DNA of 19,114 nt from NCBI GenBank assembly GCA_002345965.1, contig DDTF01000014.1, forward strand, positions 1-19,114, in the 5' to 3' direction. The notes under the pieces are model-generated. The model searched no databases, had not been told where the DNA came from, and was given only the letters and a program-made list of their open reading frames with translations. Position 1 is the stretch's first letter, and the number at the start of each line of letters is the position of its first letter. Of this stretch, positions 8,846 to 15,929 are shown piece by piece. The DNA comes from Flammeovirgaceae bacterium UBA2371 (lineage in GTDB: Bacteria > Bacteroidota > Bacteroidia > Cytophagales > Cyclobacteriaceae). A program made the translations under genes and the position numbers.

Positions 8846-9538
8846 ATGAAACCACAACGTTATAATTCATTCAACTTGATACATAAGGGCTTACGCGCCT
8901 TATTGTACCAAACTGGTATTGCATTGCAACAAGCCGATTTATCTGATGCGCAAGCAGGTACTGCAGCTGTAGACCAGGTGGCCGACTTATTAGTGCTATT
9001 TGAAAGCCATGCTCATGGGGAGGACACCTACTACAATGAACCTCTGCAAAAAATAGATGCGCAAGTCTCTCAACTCTTTATGAAAGAGCATGAAGAAGAT
9101 CACCGTTTGGGTTTGGTGCTTAGCGACCTGATTGCAAAATACAAGAGTGAAACATCTCCTGAAGGCAGACGCCAAACAGGGCTTCATCTTTTTTACGCAT
9201 TCAATGAATTCATTGCCTTCAATTTGTATCACATGAACAAGGAAGAGCTGGAACTCAATGAAGCACTGTGGAAGCACTATACTGACGCTGAAATAAAAGC
9301 AACGGAACAAACGGTAGTTCAGCAAATCCCTCCTGCAAAGATGGCGGCTTATGCCAAGTGGATCGCCCGCGGCATCAATGACCATGAACTATATCATTGG
9401 CTACATGAAGTGCGTATGGCGGCACCTGCGCAGGTTTTTGTCAATTTAAAAAAGACTGTGAGCGAACAGTTAAGTGCAGAACGCAACCAGTTGCTGGAGC
9501 AATCTTTGGCCAATTCAAATGCCGCACAGGTAGTATAA
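8846..9538 (+). CDS. Hemerythrin/HHE-like protein
   Basis: This is a 230-residue predicted all-helical protein without signal peptide. The start at 8846 (MKPQRYNSFNLIHKG) is chosen over the in-frame ATG at 8795, which overlaps the cytochrome gene and adds a low-complexity polar leader. Candidate di-iron ligands follow the HHE pattern: H13, H55/H57-G-E59, H82-E-E-D-H86, and H129 with E133 (LYHMNKEE). Such domains bind a non-heme di-iron centre and sense or carry O2, NO or iron. The C-terminal ~70 residues contain a second helical pair with INDHELYHWLHE. It is the second gene of the cytochrome operon and is followed directly by a strong terminator. The exact ligand set and function are inferred. 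Confidence 0.82.
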   Translation: MKPQRYNSFNLIHKGLRALLYQTGIALQQADLSDAQAGTAAVDQVADLLVLFESHAHGEDTYYNEPLQKIDAQVSQLFMKEHEEDHRLGLVLSDLIAKYKSETSPEGRRQTGLHLFYAFNEFIAFNLYHMNKEELELNEALWKHYTDAEIKATEQTVVQQIPPAKMAAYAKWIARGINDHELYHWLHEVRMAAPAQVFVNLKKTVSEQLSAERNQLLEQSLANSNAAQVV

Positions 9539-9553
9539 ATCAGTCTGTAAGAT

Positions 9554-9589
9554 CATCCCTGTACACAACAGCTACAGGGATGTTTTTTT
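9554..9589 (+). terminator. Intrinsic terminator of the cytochrome-hemerythrin operon
   Basis: CATCCCTGTA (9554-9563) pairs perfectly with TACAGGGATG (9573-9582), followed at once by seven T residues (9583-9589). It lies 15 bases after the hemerythrin stop. The right arm overlaps the last codons and stop of the convergent TerC gene. Confidence 0.92.
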
Positions 9590-10498
9590 GTCCTTTACCA
9601 GCAGCAGGGATGCCAAAGACGATAAGGCCAGTGCCAGAAAGATAAAAATCAAGGATACCTGTACAGGTATTTTATATAAATCAACGATGGCCATTTTAAT
9701 ACCGACAAATATCAGAATGGCTGACACCCCGTATTTCAAATATTTGAAATACCTTTCTATACCTGCCAGTGCAAAGTACAGGGATCTCAATCCGAGGATA
9801 GCGAAAATATTGGACGTATAGACAATAAATATATCATCTGTAATAGCAAGAATGGCCGGTATCGAATCTACAGCAAATATCAAGTCGGTGGATTCAATAA
9901 GAATCAACACCAAAATAAGAGGAGTGGCATGTCTGCGTCCATCGATTTTTACAAGAAAGCGGTCTCCATGATATTCTTTGGTGATCGAAAAATATTTTCT
10001 TGAAAGTTTGATCAGAGGATTTCTTCCGGGATCAATTTCTATTTCACCACTGGATACAATTTTAATACCCGTGTACACCAGAAAGGCGCCAAAAATGTAG
10101 ACCAACGCATGGAAATTGTGGATCAGCTCCACTCCCACGAAAATAAATATACCCCTCATGACCAGCGCTCCCAGTATGCCCCAAAAAAGTACTTTGTGCT
10201 GATAAGCCGCGTCTACTTTGAAATAGGAAAAGATGAGGATCATCACAAAAATATTGTCGATGCTCAGCGACTTTTCAATGAGATATCCCGTTAAAAATTC
10301 AAATGCTTTTTCTGATCCAAAGGTGTAATAAACCAGCACATTGAATGCCAGTGAAAGGATCACCCAGAAGGCAGTCCACAGTAATGCTTCCTTGATGGAA
10401 ATCGCTCCAGACCTGCGATGAAATACACCAAGGTCCAATGCCAGCATTAACAGAATGAAGACATTAAAACCAATCCACCAATACAGCGACAATTCCAT
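9572..10498 (-). CDS. TerC/Alx-family integral membrane protein (copy 1)
   Basis: This 308-residue polytopic membrane protein belongs to the TerC family, close to the Alx branch linked to manganese export and pH or metal homeostasis. Conserved intramembrane acidic residues are visible: D22 in LALDLGVFHR, D81 in EKSLSIDNIFV, and D205/D211 in IESTDLIFAVDSIPAI. A cytoplasmic loop (about 150-190, GEIEIDPGRNPLIKLSRKYF) separates the two halves, as is usual in the family. Length is normal. It is a close paralogue of the next gene (about three quarters identical by eye), 84 bases away on the same strand, so a tandem duplication is likely. Its stop codon sits within the right arm of the hemerythrin terminator. 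The substrate (Mn2+, Ca2+ or another cation) is inferred from the family only. Confidence 0.92.
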   Translation of the reverse strand: MELSLYWWIGFNVFILLMLALDLGVFHRRSGAISIKEALLWTAFWVILSLAFNVLVYYTFGSEKAFEFLTGYLIEKSLSIDNIFVMILIFSYFKVDAAYQHKVLFWGILGALVMRGIFIFVGVELIHNFHALVYIFGAFLVYTGIKIVSSGEIEIDPGRNPLIKLSRKYFSITKEYHGDRFLVKIDGRRHATPLILVLILIESTDLIFAVDSIPAILAITDDIFIVYTSNIFAILGLRSLYFALAGIERYFKYLKYGVSAILIFVGIKMAIVDLYKIPVQVSLIFIFLALALSSLASLLLVKDKKTSL

Positions 10499-10582
10499 CT
10501 CAATAATTTAATAAACCAGAAAACCGTCACAAAGCATTAACCGGGTATTGTTATAGTGTTGCCCGATCCCCTACTTCAACAC

Positions 10583-11518
10583 TTAAGATTTAGAATCCTT
10601 GTCAGTTCCCTGTTGAACAAAAATCATGGATGCCAAGGTAGCCAAGGAAAGTGCAATAAAGATAAATGCCAGTGAAATTTCGATGGGTATCTTGTAAATA
10701 TCAACAATCGCCATTTTTATACCTACAAATACAAGAATAGCAGACACTCCATATTTCAAGTATTGGAAAAATTTCTCCAACCCGGCCAGCGCAAAGTACA
10801 ACGATCGCAAACCTAAAATCGCGAACACATTGGAGGTATAAACGATAAAGGCATCATCAGAGATAGCCAAAATAGCAGGAATGGAATCTACCGCAAAGAT
10901 AAGATCTGTCGATTCGATCAGCATCAGCACCAGAAACAACGGTGTAGCCCATTTACGCCCCTCTTTCATGACAAAAAACCGATCCCCATGAAACTGATCC
11001 GTTACCGAAAAGAAGCGTCTCGACAATTTGATGACAGGATTTTTATTTGGATCAATGGACATATCGCCACTGGTTACGATCTTGATTCCGGTATACACCA
11101 GAAAGCCTCCAAAAATGTAGATCAGCCAGTGAAACTGATGTATCAGCTCTACGCCAACATAAATAAAGAAACCCCTCATCACCAGCGCTCCTAATATTCC
11201 CCAAAACAACACCTTGTGTTGATGCGCCTCCGGTACCTGGAAGTAGGAAAAGATCAGAATGATGACAAAGATATTGTCAACACTAAGTGACTTTTCAATG
11301 AGGTAGCCGGTGAAGAACTCAAAAGCCTTCTCGGAACCCATTGAATAATAAACAATGACATTAAATATAAAGGCAAGGATGATGTAAAAACCCGTCCACA
11401 AGAAAGCCTCCTTGATGGAGATCACCTTGGACTGGCGGTGAAATACACCTAAGTCCAACGCCAGCATGAGGAGAATGAAAGCGTTAAAACTTACCCACCA
11501 ATAGATTGACTGATCCAT
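10583..11518 (-). CDS. TerC/Alx-family integral membrane protein (copy 2)
   Basis: This 311-residue paralogue of the downstream TerC gene has the same architecture. It carries LALDLGVFHR near residue 20, EKSLSVDNIFV near 80, the DPNKNPVIKLSRRFFSV loop, and IESTDLIFAVDSIPAI near 202. The tail (GTDKDSKS) is more polar. Being upstream, it is probably the first gene of a two-gene unit, although the 84-bp gap could hold a separate promoter. The two copies differ mostly in loops and at the C terminus, while the acidic transport residues are kept. Both are therefore likely functional and perhaps differ in substrate or expression. No yybP-ykoY-type riboswitch was recognised upstream. Confidence 0.92.
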   Translation of the reverse strand: MDQSIYWWVSFNAFILLMLALDLGVFHRQSKVISIKEAFLWTGFYIILAFIFNVIVYYSMGSEKAFEFFTGYLIEKSLSVDNIFVIILIFSYFQVPEAHQHKVLFWGILGALVMRGFFIYVGVELIHQFHWLIYIFGGFLVYTGIKIVTSGDMSIDPNKNPVIKLSRRFFSVTDQFHGDRFFVMKEGRKWATPLFLVLMLIESTDLIFAVDSIPAILAISDDAFIVYTSNVFAILGLRSLYFALAGLEKFFQYLKYGVSAILVFVGIKMAIVDIYKIPIEISLAFIFIALSLATLASMIFVQQGTDKDSKS

Positions 11519-11565
11519 TAAAAAGTTGATTTAAAGTCCAACTAATCCTGCAAGCTACCTATTAT

Positions 11566-11594
11566 TAGGCGTTTTGAATCTATCCAACCGCCTA
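11566..11594. promoter_or_regulatory. Inverted repeat upstream of the TerC pair
   Basis: TAGGCG (11566-11571) and CGCCTA (11589-11594) are perfect 6-bp inverted arms with a 17-base spacer, about 50-75 bases upstream of the first TerC gene. It may be an operator. The arms are short, so the call is weak. Confidence 0.2.
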
Positions 11595-11696
11595 TTTATA
11601 ATTGGAGCAACACCTGCTTAAAATTTTCATCTCTGTGAGGCATTATACCCCGCTTCATGTCCGATTTTGCATCTCAGTTTTACTCTGCTAGTGCTT

Positions 11697-12524
11697 CTAC
11701 TGTTTGCGATAAATGCCACTTTGCAATGCTATCTTATCTTCTGCCAACCCCTTTAGCAGGTTGCTCAACTTTTCCTTCATGGTCACTCCCATCACCAGAT
11801 TTAAGCCCGGCTTTGGTGCTGCTGTAGTATTTATGTTTTCAAACACACGATAGAGAAATGATATACCGGCATCGGTTTGATCTGATGTCTGTATTTTAGT
11901 AAAACCCAAATTCCTTAGAATTGTTTCCATGCCGGAGATGGTTCCTAAAAAGCTTACAGCCGGTTCGTTGGCCCAGGGAACAGGGAAATTAATTGGCCCA
12001 TTGCCCAAGTCAAATATATCGTAGTAGATGAAGGCTCCTCCTGGTTTTAACACCCTACTCATTTCAGCGTAAAACTGCTGCTTGTCTTCAATATTCATTT
12101 GAACATGCTGTGTCCAGGCTACATCGAATGACTTATCAGGAAAAGGCAATTGAAGGGCATCCCCCTGGACAAAGTTTATTTTTTGTGTTAATCCTACCCA
12201 CTCCGTTAACTTTTGTGCTGTCCTGATGAATTCGGTGTTCATGTCTATGCCAGTCACGTTACAATTGAATTCTTCCGCCAGCATCCTGCACGGTCCTCCC
12301 AACCCACACCCAATATCAATTACAGAAAGTCCGGGTTGGTCGATGTAGGCGGCCAGTTCTTTGGATACAGCAGCCCCTCGCACATGGAACTCATCTATGG
12401 CTGCGATTGAGGACCTGGAAATTTGTTTTGTGTTTATACCTTGGCTTTCCAGTTGCCTTACAATCTCTTCAAACAATCCTGAAACATGATATTGATTGAC
12501 AATACTTTCGTTACTATCACTCAT
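11697..12524 (-). CDS. Class I SAM-dependent methyltransferase
   Basis: This 275-residue cytoplasmic methyltransferase has a Rossmann fold (Methyltransf_11 type). Motif I is VIDIGCGLGGP (68-78), the ribose-binding acidic residue is D94 in VTGIDMN, motif II/III is QGDALQLPFPDKSFD (120-134), and the post-motif is RVLKPGG (157-163). The GCGLGGP form is shared with small-molecule N- or C-methyltransferases such as the sarcosine/dimethylglycine and gamma-tocopherol types. The substrate cannot be fixed from sequence. It is followed by ~180 bp without a gene before the TerC pair, and is divergent from the patatin gene across a 175-bp intergenic region. Family call firm, substrate unknown. Confidence 0.9.
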   Translation of the reverse strand: MSDSNESIVNQYHVSGLFEEIVRQLESQGINTKQISRSSIAAIDEFHVRGAAVSKELAAYIDQPGLSVIDIGCGLGGPCRMLAEEFNCNVTGIDMNTEFIRTAQKLTEWVGLTQKINFVQGDALQLPFPDKSFDVAWTQHVQMNIEDKQQFYAEMSRVLKPGGAFIYYDIFDLGNGPINFPVPWANEPAVSFLGTISGMETILRNLGFTKIQTSDQTDAGISFLYRVFENINTTAAPKPGLNLVMGVTMKEKLSNLLKGLAEDKIALQSGIYRKQ

Positions 12525-12653
12525 CTTGTTCTTTAATTAGAAATCATTACAGATGGAACCTACTTTTTAAGTTACACATTATAACAAGTTGTAGCAAGGT
12601 TTAATAAAATATAAGAATTGATGATCTATAACTCTTCGTCTGGTTCTATTATT

Positions 12654-12661
12654 TATATTTG
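12654..12661 (+). promoter_or_regulatory. Bacteroidota-type -7 box of the patatin gene
   Basis: TATATTTG matches the Bacteroidota -7 consensus TAnnTTTG exactly and lies 38 bases before the ATG at 12700. A well-spaced -33 element is not obvious. Confidence 0.5.
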
Positions 12662-12699
12662 ATCATGAACAAAATCCGGAAATCAAATAAAGTGCATGT

Positions 12700-13482
12700 A
12701 TGGAAAATAAAATAGGACTTGTCCTTTCAGGTGGTGGAGTAAGAGGAGTGGCTCACGTGGGTGTATTGAAGGTACTGGAAGAAGTGGGAATAAAAATCTC
12801 TCACCTGTCCGGTGCCAGTGCGGGTTCTATTGTAGGCGCTTTGTATGCTGCCGGTCACTCTCCCGACACTATTCTTGAGTTCTTCAAAAAGACTTCCATT
12901 TTTAGCATCTCCAACTACGCTATTTTCAAACCAGGGATCATTGATACCAGCAAACTGATAGCCGTATTTAAAAAATACCTTGAAGATGATTCCTATGAGT
13001 CGTTACAGAAAAAATTATACATCGTAGCCACCGATATTGAAAATGCGCAAAGCAAAATATTCAGCGAAGGACCTGTGATCCAAACCATATTGGCTTCTTC
13101 GGCTTTCCCCATGGTGTTTACTCCGGTCAACATCGATGGCATACTCTATTCAGATGGTGGTATAATGAATAACTTTCCCATCGAGCCCCTCGAAGGGGTT
13201 TGTGATAAGATCATTGGTGTTTACGTCAATCCGATTGACACCGTTAAAAAGAATGATCTAAATTCCTCCTTATCTATTATGCAAAGAGCTTATCACCTGA
13301 GCATTGGTGCCTCATCCCTTCGCAAATACGAACTGTTTGATGTGCTGATTGCGCCAAGGGGCTTGAGTAAGTACGACACCTTTAGCATGAGTCATATTGA
13401 TGAGATCTATGAGATTGGTTATGAGGCCGCGCAATCGCATCGTTCTGTGCTGGAGAAATTACTTACCGAATCTACTCCATAA
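12700..13482 (+). CDS. Patatin-like phospholipase (RssA-like)
   Basis: This 260-residue cytoplasmic patatin-family lipid acyl hydrolase uses a Ser-Asp dyad. The oxyanion-hole loop is GGGVRG (11-16), the nucleophile elbow is GASAG (38-42, S40), and the catalytic aspartate is D152 in SDGGIMNNFP. These three motifs in order, with the short single-domain length and no transmembrane segment, match the RssA/YlbK-type bacterial patatins. It is expected to release fatty acids from phospholipids or related lipids; the true substrate is unknown. A good -7 promoter box lies upstream. Its stop is only 6 bases from the stop of the convergent DUF3592-like gene, with no hairpin between, so the two transcripts probably overlap at their 3' ends. 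Confidence 0.93.
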   Translation: MENKIGLVLSGGGVRGVAHVGVLKVLEEVGIKISHLSGASAGSIVGALYAAGHSPDTILEFFKKTSIFSISNYAIFKPGIIDTSKLIAVFKKYLEDDSYESLQKKLYIVATDIENAQSKIFSEGPVIQTILASSAFPMVFTPVNIDGILYSDGGIMNNFPIEPLEGVCDKIIGVYVNPIDTVKKNDLNSSLSIMQRAYHLSIGASSLRKYELFDVLIAPRGLSKYDTFSMSHIDEIYEIGYEAAQSHRSVLEKLLTESTP

Positions 13483-13488
13483 ATCGCA

Positions 13489-13962
13489 TTATCCTTGTGG
13501 AAGTGCCGATGACTTCTCCTTTACCTTTCTTAATCCCAACCAGAAGATAAAACCACCCAGCGTCAGAATTATCAAAGACCACATATAGCTACCCTTGTTA
13601 ATGTCTAGCGGGCTCAACACTTCCTCAGGATTTTCAGGGTTCAGCATAACTTCCACCTCATCCCCAACATTGTATGAATCAATTTTGCTGGATGTTTTGA
13701 AGACGTAGGGCGTATCTTCCCAATTGTAGCTTAACTCGTAGTAGAAAGTTTCGCCAGCCTGTTTTCCACTTCTCGATTCACTGACAACTGTGCCAGTCAC
13801 CTTCACTCCATGTTCAAATAAAAATCTGGCCAATTGTCCATTGCTGAATTTATAGTATCCAAACCCCAGGCCCACCAGGATTAAAACAATTGAAGTAGCA
13901 AAAATCATCCAGGGTTCTGCTTCTTTACTTTTTTCCGGGTCGGCTTGCTGCGTAGTATTCAT
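13489..13962 (-). CDS. Small two-TM DUF3592-like membrane protein
   Basis: This 157-residue protein has transmembrane helices at about 18-36 and 126-144 flanking a beta-rich loop (VKVTGTVVSES, then YYELSYNWEDTPYVF, then YNVGDEVEVMLNPENPEEVL). This layout and the GDEVEVxxxPxNPE motif are typical of DUF3592 proteins, whose role is unknown. The start at 13962 (MNTTQQADPEK) is chosen; the longer frame to 14028 would overlap the end of the TauE gene by 40 bases and adds an unlikely Cys/Trp-rich leader. It is probably the last gene of a three-gene - strand unit with the TauE exporter and the dienelactone hydrolase. Confidence 0.75.
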   Translation of the reverse strand: MNTTQQADPEKSKEAEPWMIFATSIVLILVGLGFGYYKFSNGQLARFLFEHGVKVTGTVVSESRSGKQAGETFYYELSYNWEDTPYVFKTSSKIDSYNVGDEVEVMLNPENPEEVLSPLDINKGSYMWSLIILTLGGFIFWLGLRKVKEKSSALPQG

Positions 13963-13988
13963 AGGGTTGTATTCGCGATTGTGGCAAA

Positions 13989-14828
13989 TTACAAATTGAC
14001 CACCAGACCATAGGCAAGTTTGATGCAAAGAATGGCCATAATTATTCCAAAGATTACCCTGAGTTTAAAGGGTGATGTTCTGTGCGCCACTTTTACACCA
14101 TAGGAAGAGGAAAAAGCCATTCCTATCAATACCGGCAAAATGATGAACATGGAGGTATAGCCCATTTGCCAGGGCAATACTTGTTCGATATGTACTGTGT
14201 CTACAAACAAATAGCTGATACTCACTGAAAGGGCTAGCAGCATCACCACACCGATGGAAACAGAACTTGCTTTTCTTATGGGTACACCCAAGGCATCGGT
14301 AAGAAACGGAATAAGAATAACTCCCCCACCAAGCCCCGACAGTGAGGTGATACTCCCCGTCAACAACCCTAACAGAATTAAAGGAAGTTTTCCCGGCATT
14401 GTTTTTTCGGTGTTTTCTTCCTGATTTTCTTTGGATTTAATTAATAACAACCTTAAGGTGAGGAACACCAGCAAAGAGAGAAAAATAAGGTCGAAATAAT
14501 GTTTTTCATACCAGGTAGATGCGATGATCCATTCAGACAAAAGAAAAGCGCTGATCATACCGGGAATACCAATGGTCAGAATTTCTTTGATGTAGAAATT
14601 GCCCATCCGGTATTGTTTGGCACTGACGGCCAGTCCCAGAAATACAGTGATGAACAAAGAGTTGGCAATGATAAATTTAACCGACTCGGGGCCCGTCACA
14701 TGATAGTGCGAAAATACTATATCCAAAACGGGTATCAGGATGACATTGCCACCCGTGCCGATGAGACCTGAATAGAAACCTGTAACCAGACCAAGGAGGA
14801 TGAGTGCAATAAAAATTGTCAGCGTCAT
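13989..14828 (-). CDS. TauE/SafE-family sulfite/organoanion exporter
   Basis: This 279-residue polytopic membrane protein has the internal repeat of the TauE/SafE (DUF81) family. The glycine-rich motif GLIGTGGNVILIP (21-33) near the N terminus recurs as GSITSLSGLGGGVILIP (158-174). About eight hydrophobic segments are visible, with a charged cytoplasmic linker at 131-147 between the halves. The family exports sulfite, sulfoacetate or related anions, or has unknown substrates. It starts 69 bases downstream of the dienelactone hydrolase stop and ends 26 bases upstream of the DUF3592-like start, on the same strand, so co-transcription is likely. No sulfur-metabolism gene is nearby, so the substrate is open. 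Confidence 0.9.
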   Translation of the reverse strand: MTLTIFIALILLGLVTGFYSGLIGTGGNVILIPVLDIVFSHYHVTGPESVKFIIANSLFITVFLGLAVSAKQYRMGNFYIKEILTIGIPGMISAFLLSEWIIASTWYEKHYFDLIFLSLLVFLTLRLLLIKSKENQEENTEKTMPGKLPLILLGLLTGSITSLSGLGGGVILIPFLTDALGVPIRKASSVSIGVVMLLALSVSISYLFVDTVHIEQVLPWQMGYTSMFIILPVLIGMAFSSSYGVKVAHRTSPFKLRVIFGIIMAILCIKLAYGLVVNL

Positions 14829-14897
14829 TTGAATACCGTGCGCTTGCAGTCTGCAAACTTAAGCAATTCAGCATTCAGGGACAGCACACTGTTGATG

Positions 14898-15785
14898 CTA
14901 CTTCAATTTTTCCTTGAAAAAGTCAATTGTCCTTTGCCATGCCAGCTTAGCTGCAGCTTCATCATACCGAGGTGTTGTATCATTGTGAAAGCCATGATTC
15001 ACGTCTGGATAGATGTAGGTAGTGTACTCCTTTTTATTTGCTTTTAAGGCAGCTTCATAAGCAGGCCATCCTTCATTTACTCTTGTATCAAGTGCGGCAT
15101 AGTGTATTAACAATGGTGCTTTTATTTTAGGAACATCTTCCACTGCCGGCTGTCCTCCGTAAAAAGGTACCGCTGCCTTGAGTTGAGGTATCCTTACTGC
15201 CATTGCATTGGAGACAGAACCACCATAACAAAATCCTACTACTCCCACCTTTCCGGAACATTCTTTGTGCTTGCTGAGATAAGCAAAGGCAGCAATAAAA
15301 TCTTCCAGCATCTCATCGCGGTCGCGCTTTTGCTGCATCGCTCTGCCGTCATCATCATTGCCCGGATAGCCACCGAGGGGAAACAATGCATCCGGTGCAA
15401 AGGCAATAAATCCTTCCAGTGCTGCCCTTCGTGCCACATCTTCAATGTGAGGATTAAGTCCTCGGTTTTCGTGCACCACCACGATGCCACCCAATTTTCT
15501 GGTGTTACCTGCGGGTCTTGCGAGCAGCCCTCGCATCTTTCCCGCCCCTTTAGGCGAATCGTATTCTATGTATTCCGTTTTTAACCGGGGGTCGTTCTGT
15601 TTTATTTGTTGTGCTGTTGCATATTTGGGTAAAAGAAAGGCCAGCAGTCCCGCCACCGTGATGCCTCCTACGGCATGAGCCTTCAATTCTTCCATGAAAG
15701 ATCTCCTGTCAATTTTGCTGTGGGCATACTTGTCATACAAATCAAATACTTCCTGATTAATATTTTCTTTCTTGATTTCTTTCAT
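14898..15785 (-). CDS. Dienelactone hydrolase family protein with Tat-like signal
   Basis: This 295-residue alpha/beta hydrolase of the dienelactone hydrolase (DLH) family has its catalytic triad in place: C186 in GFCYGGS, D233 in ALDTRVNEG and H264 in DVNHGFHND. E106 in VVHENRGL corresponds to the conserved DLH glutamate. Unlike the ~235-residue cytosolic enzymes, it has a ~60-residue N-terminal extension with DRRSFMEEL (26-34) followed by a hydrophobic stretch (38-52) and a basic/ATAQ end. This resembles a twin-arginine export signal, so a periplasmic or anchored location is likely. The substrate is unknown. It probably leads the - strand unit with the TauE exporter and the DUF3592-like gene. 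Confidence 0.9.
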   Translation of the reverse strand: MKEIKKENINQEVFDLYDKYAHSKIDRRSFMEELKAHAVGGITVAGLLAFLLPKYATAQQIKQNDPRLKTEYIEYDSPKGAGKMRGLLARPAGNTRKLGGIVVVHENRGLNPHIEDVARRAALEGFIAFAPDALFPLGGYPGNDDDGRAMQQKRDRDEMLEDFIAAFAYLSKHKECSGKVGVVGFCYGGSVSNAMAVRIPQLKAAVPFYGGQPAVEDVPKIKAPLLIHYAALDTRVNEGWPAYEAALKANKKEYTTYIYPDVNHGFHNDTTPRYDEAAAKLAWQRTIDFFKEKLK

Positions 15786-15813
15786 GTGCGTTCAAATTTT
15801 AGTTAATGACTTC

Positions 15814-15821
15814 TAAATATA
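15814..15821 (-). promoter_or_regulatory. Possible -7 box of the dienelactone hydrolase gene
   Basis: On the - strand this reads TATATTTA, one mismatch from TAnnTTTG, ending 28 bases before the ATG at 15785. It is the same octamer as before the propeller-protein gene. No convincing -33 partner is seen. Confidence 0.22.
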
Positions 15822-15929
15822 AGTATTTTGTTTGTTCACACCTGCAGAACGGTACAACTCATGTGTTGTATTGATAGAAATAGTCTTATTAATTTATTAT
15901 TTTAAACACTCATTCCAACTGATTACACC

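Noticed and set aside
11519..11696. yybP-ykoY-type manganese riboswitch before the TerC genes
   Set aside because: I could not find the conserved paired loops of that riboswitch in the upstream region on the - strand; only a short inverted repeat is present.
13483..13488. A terminator between the convergent patatin and DUF3592-like genes
   Set aside because: Only six bases separate the stops and no GC-rich hairpin with a T-run is visible there.
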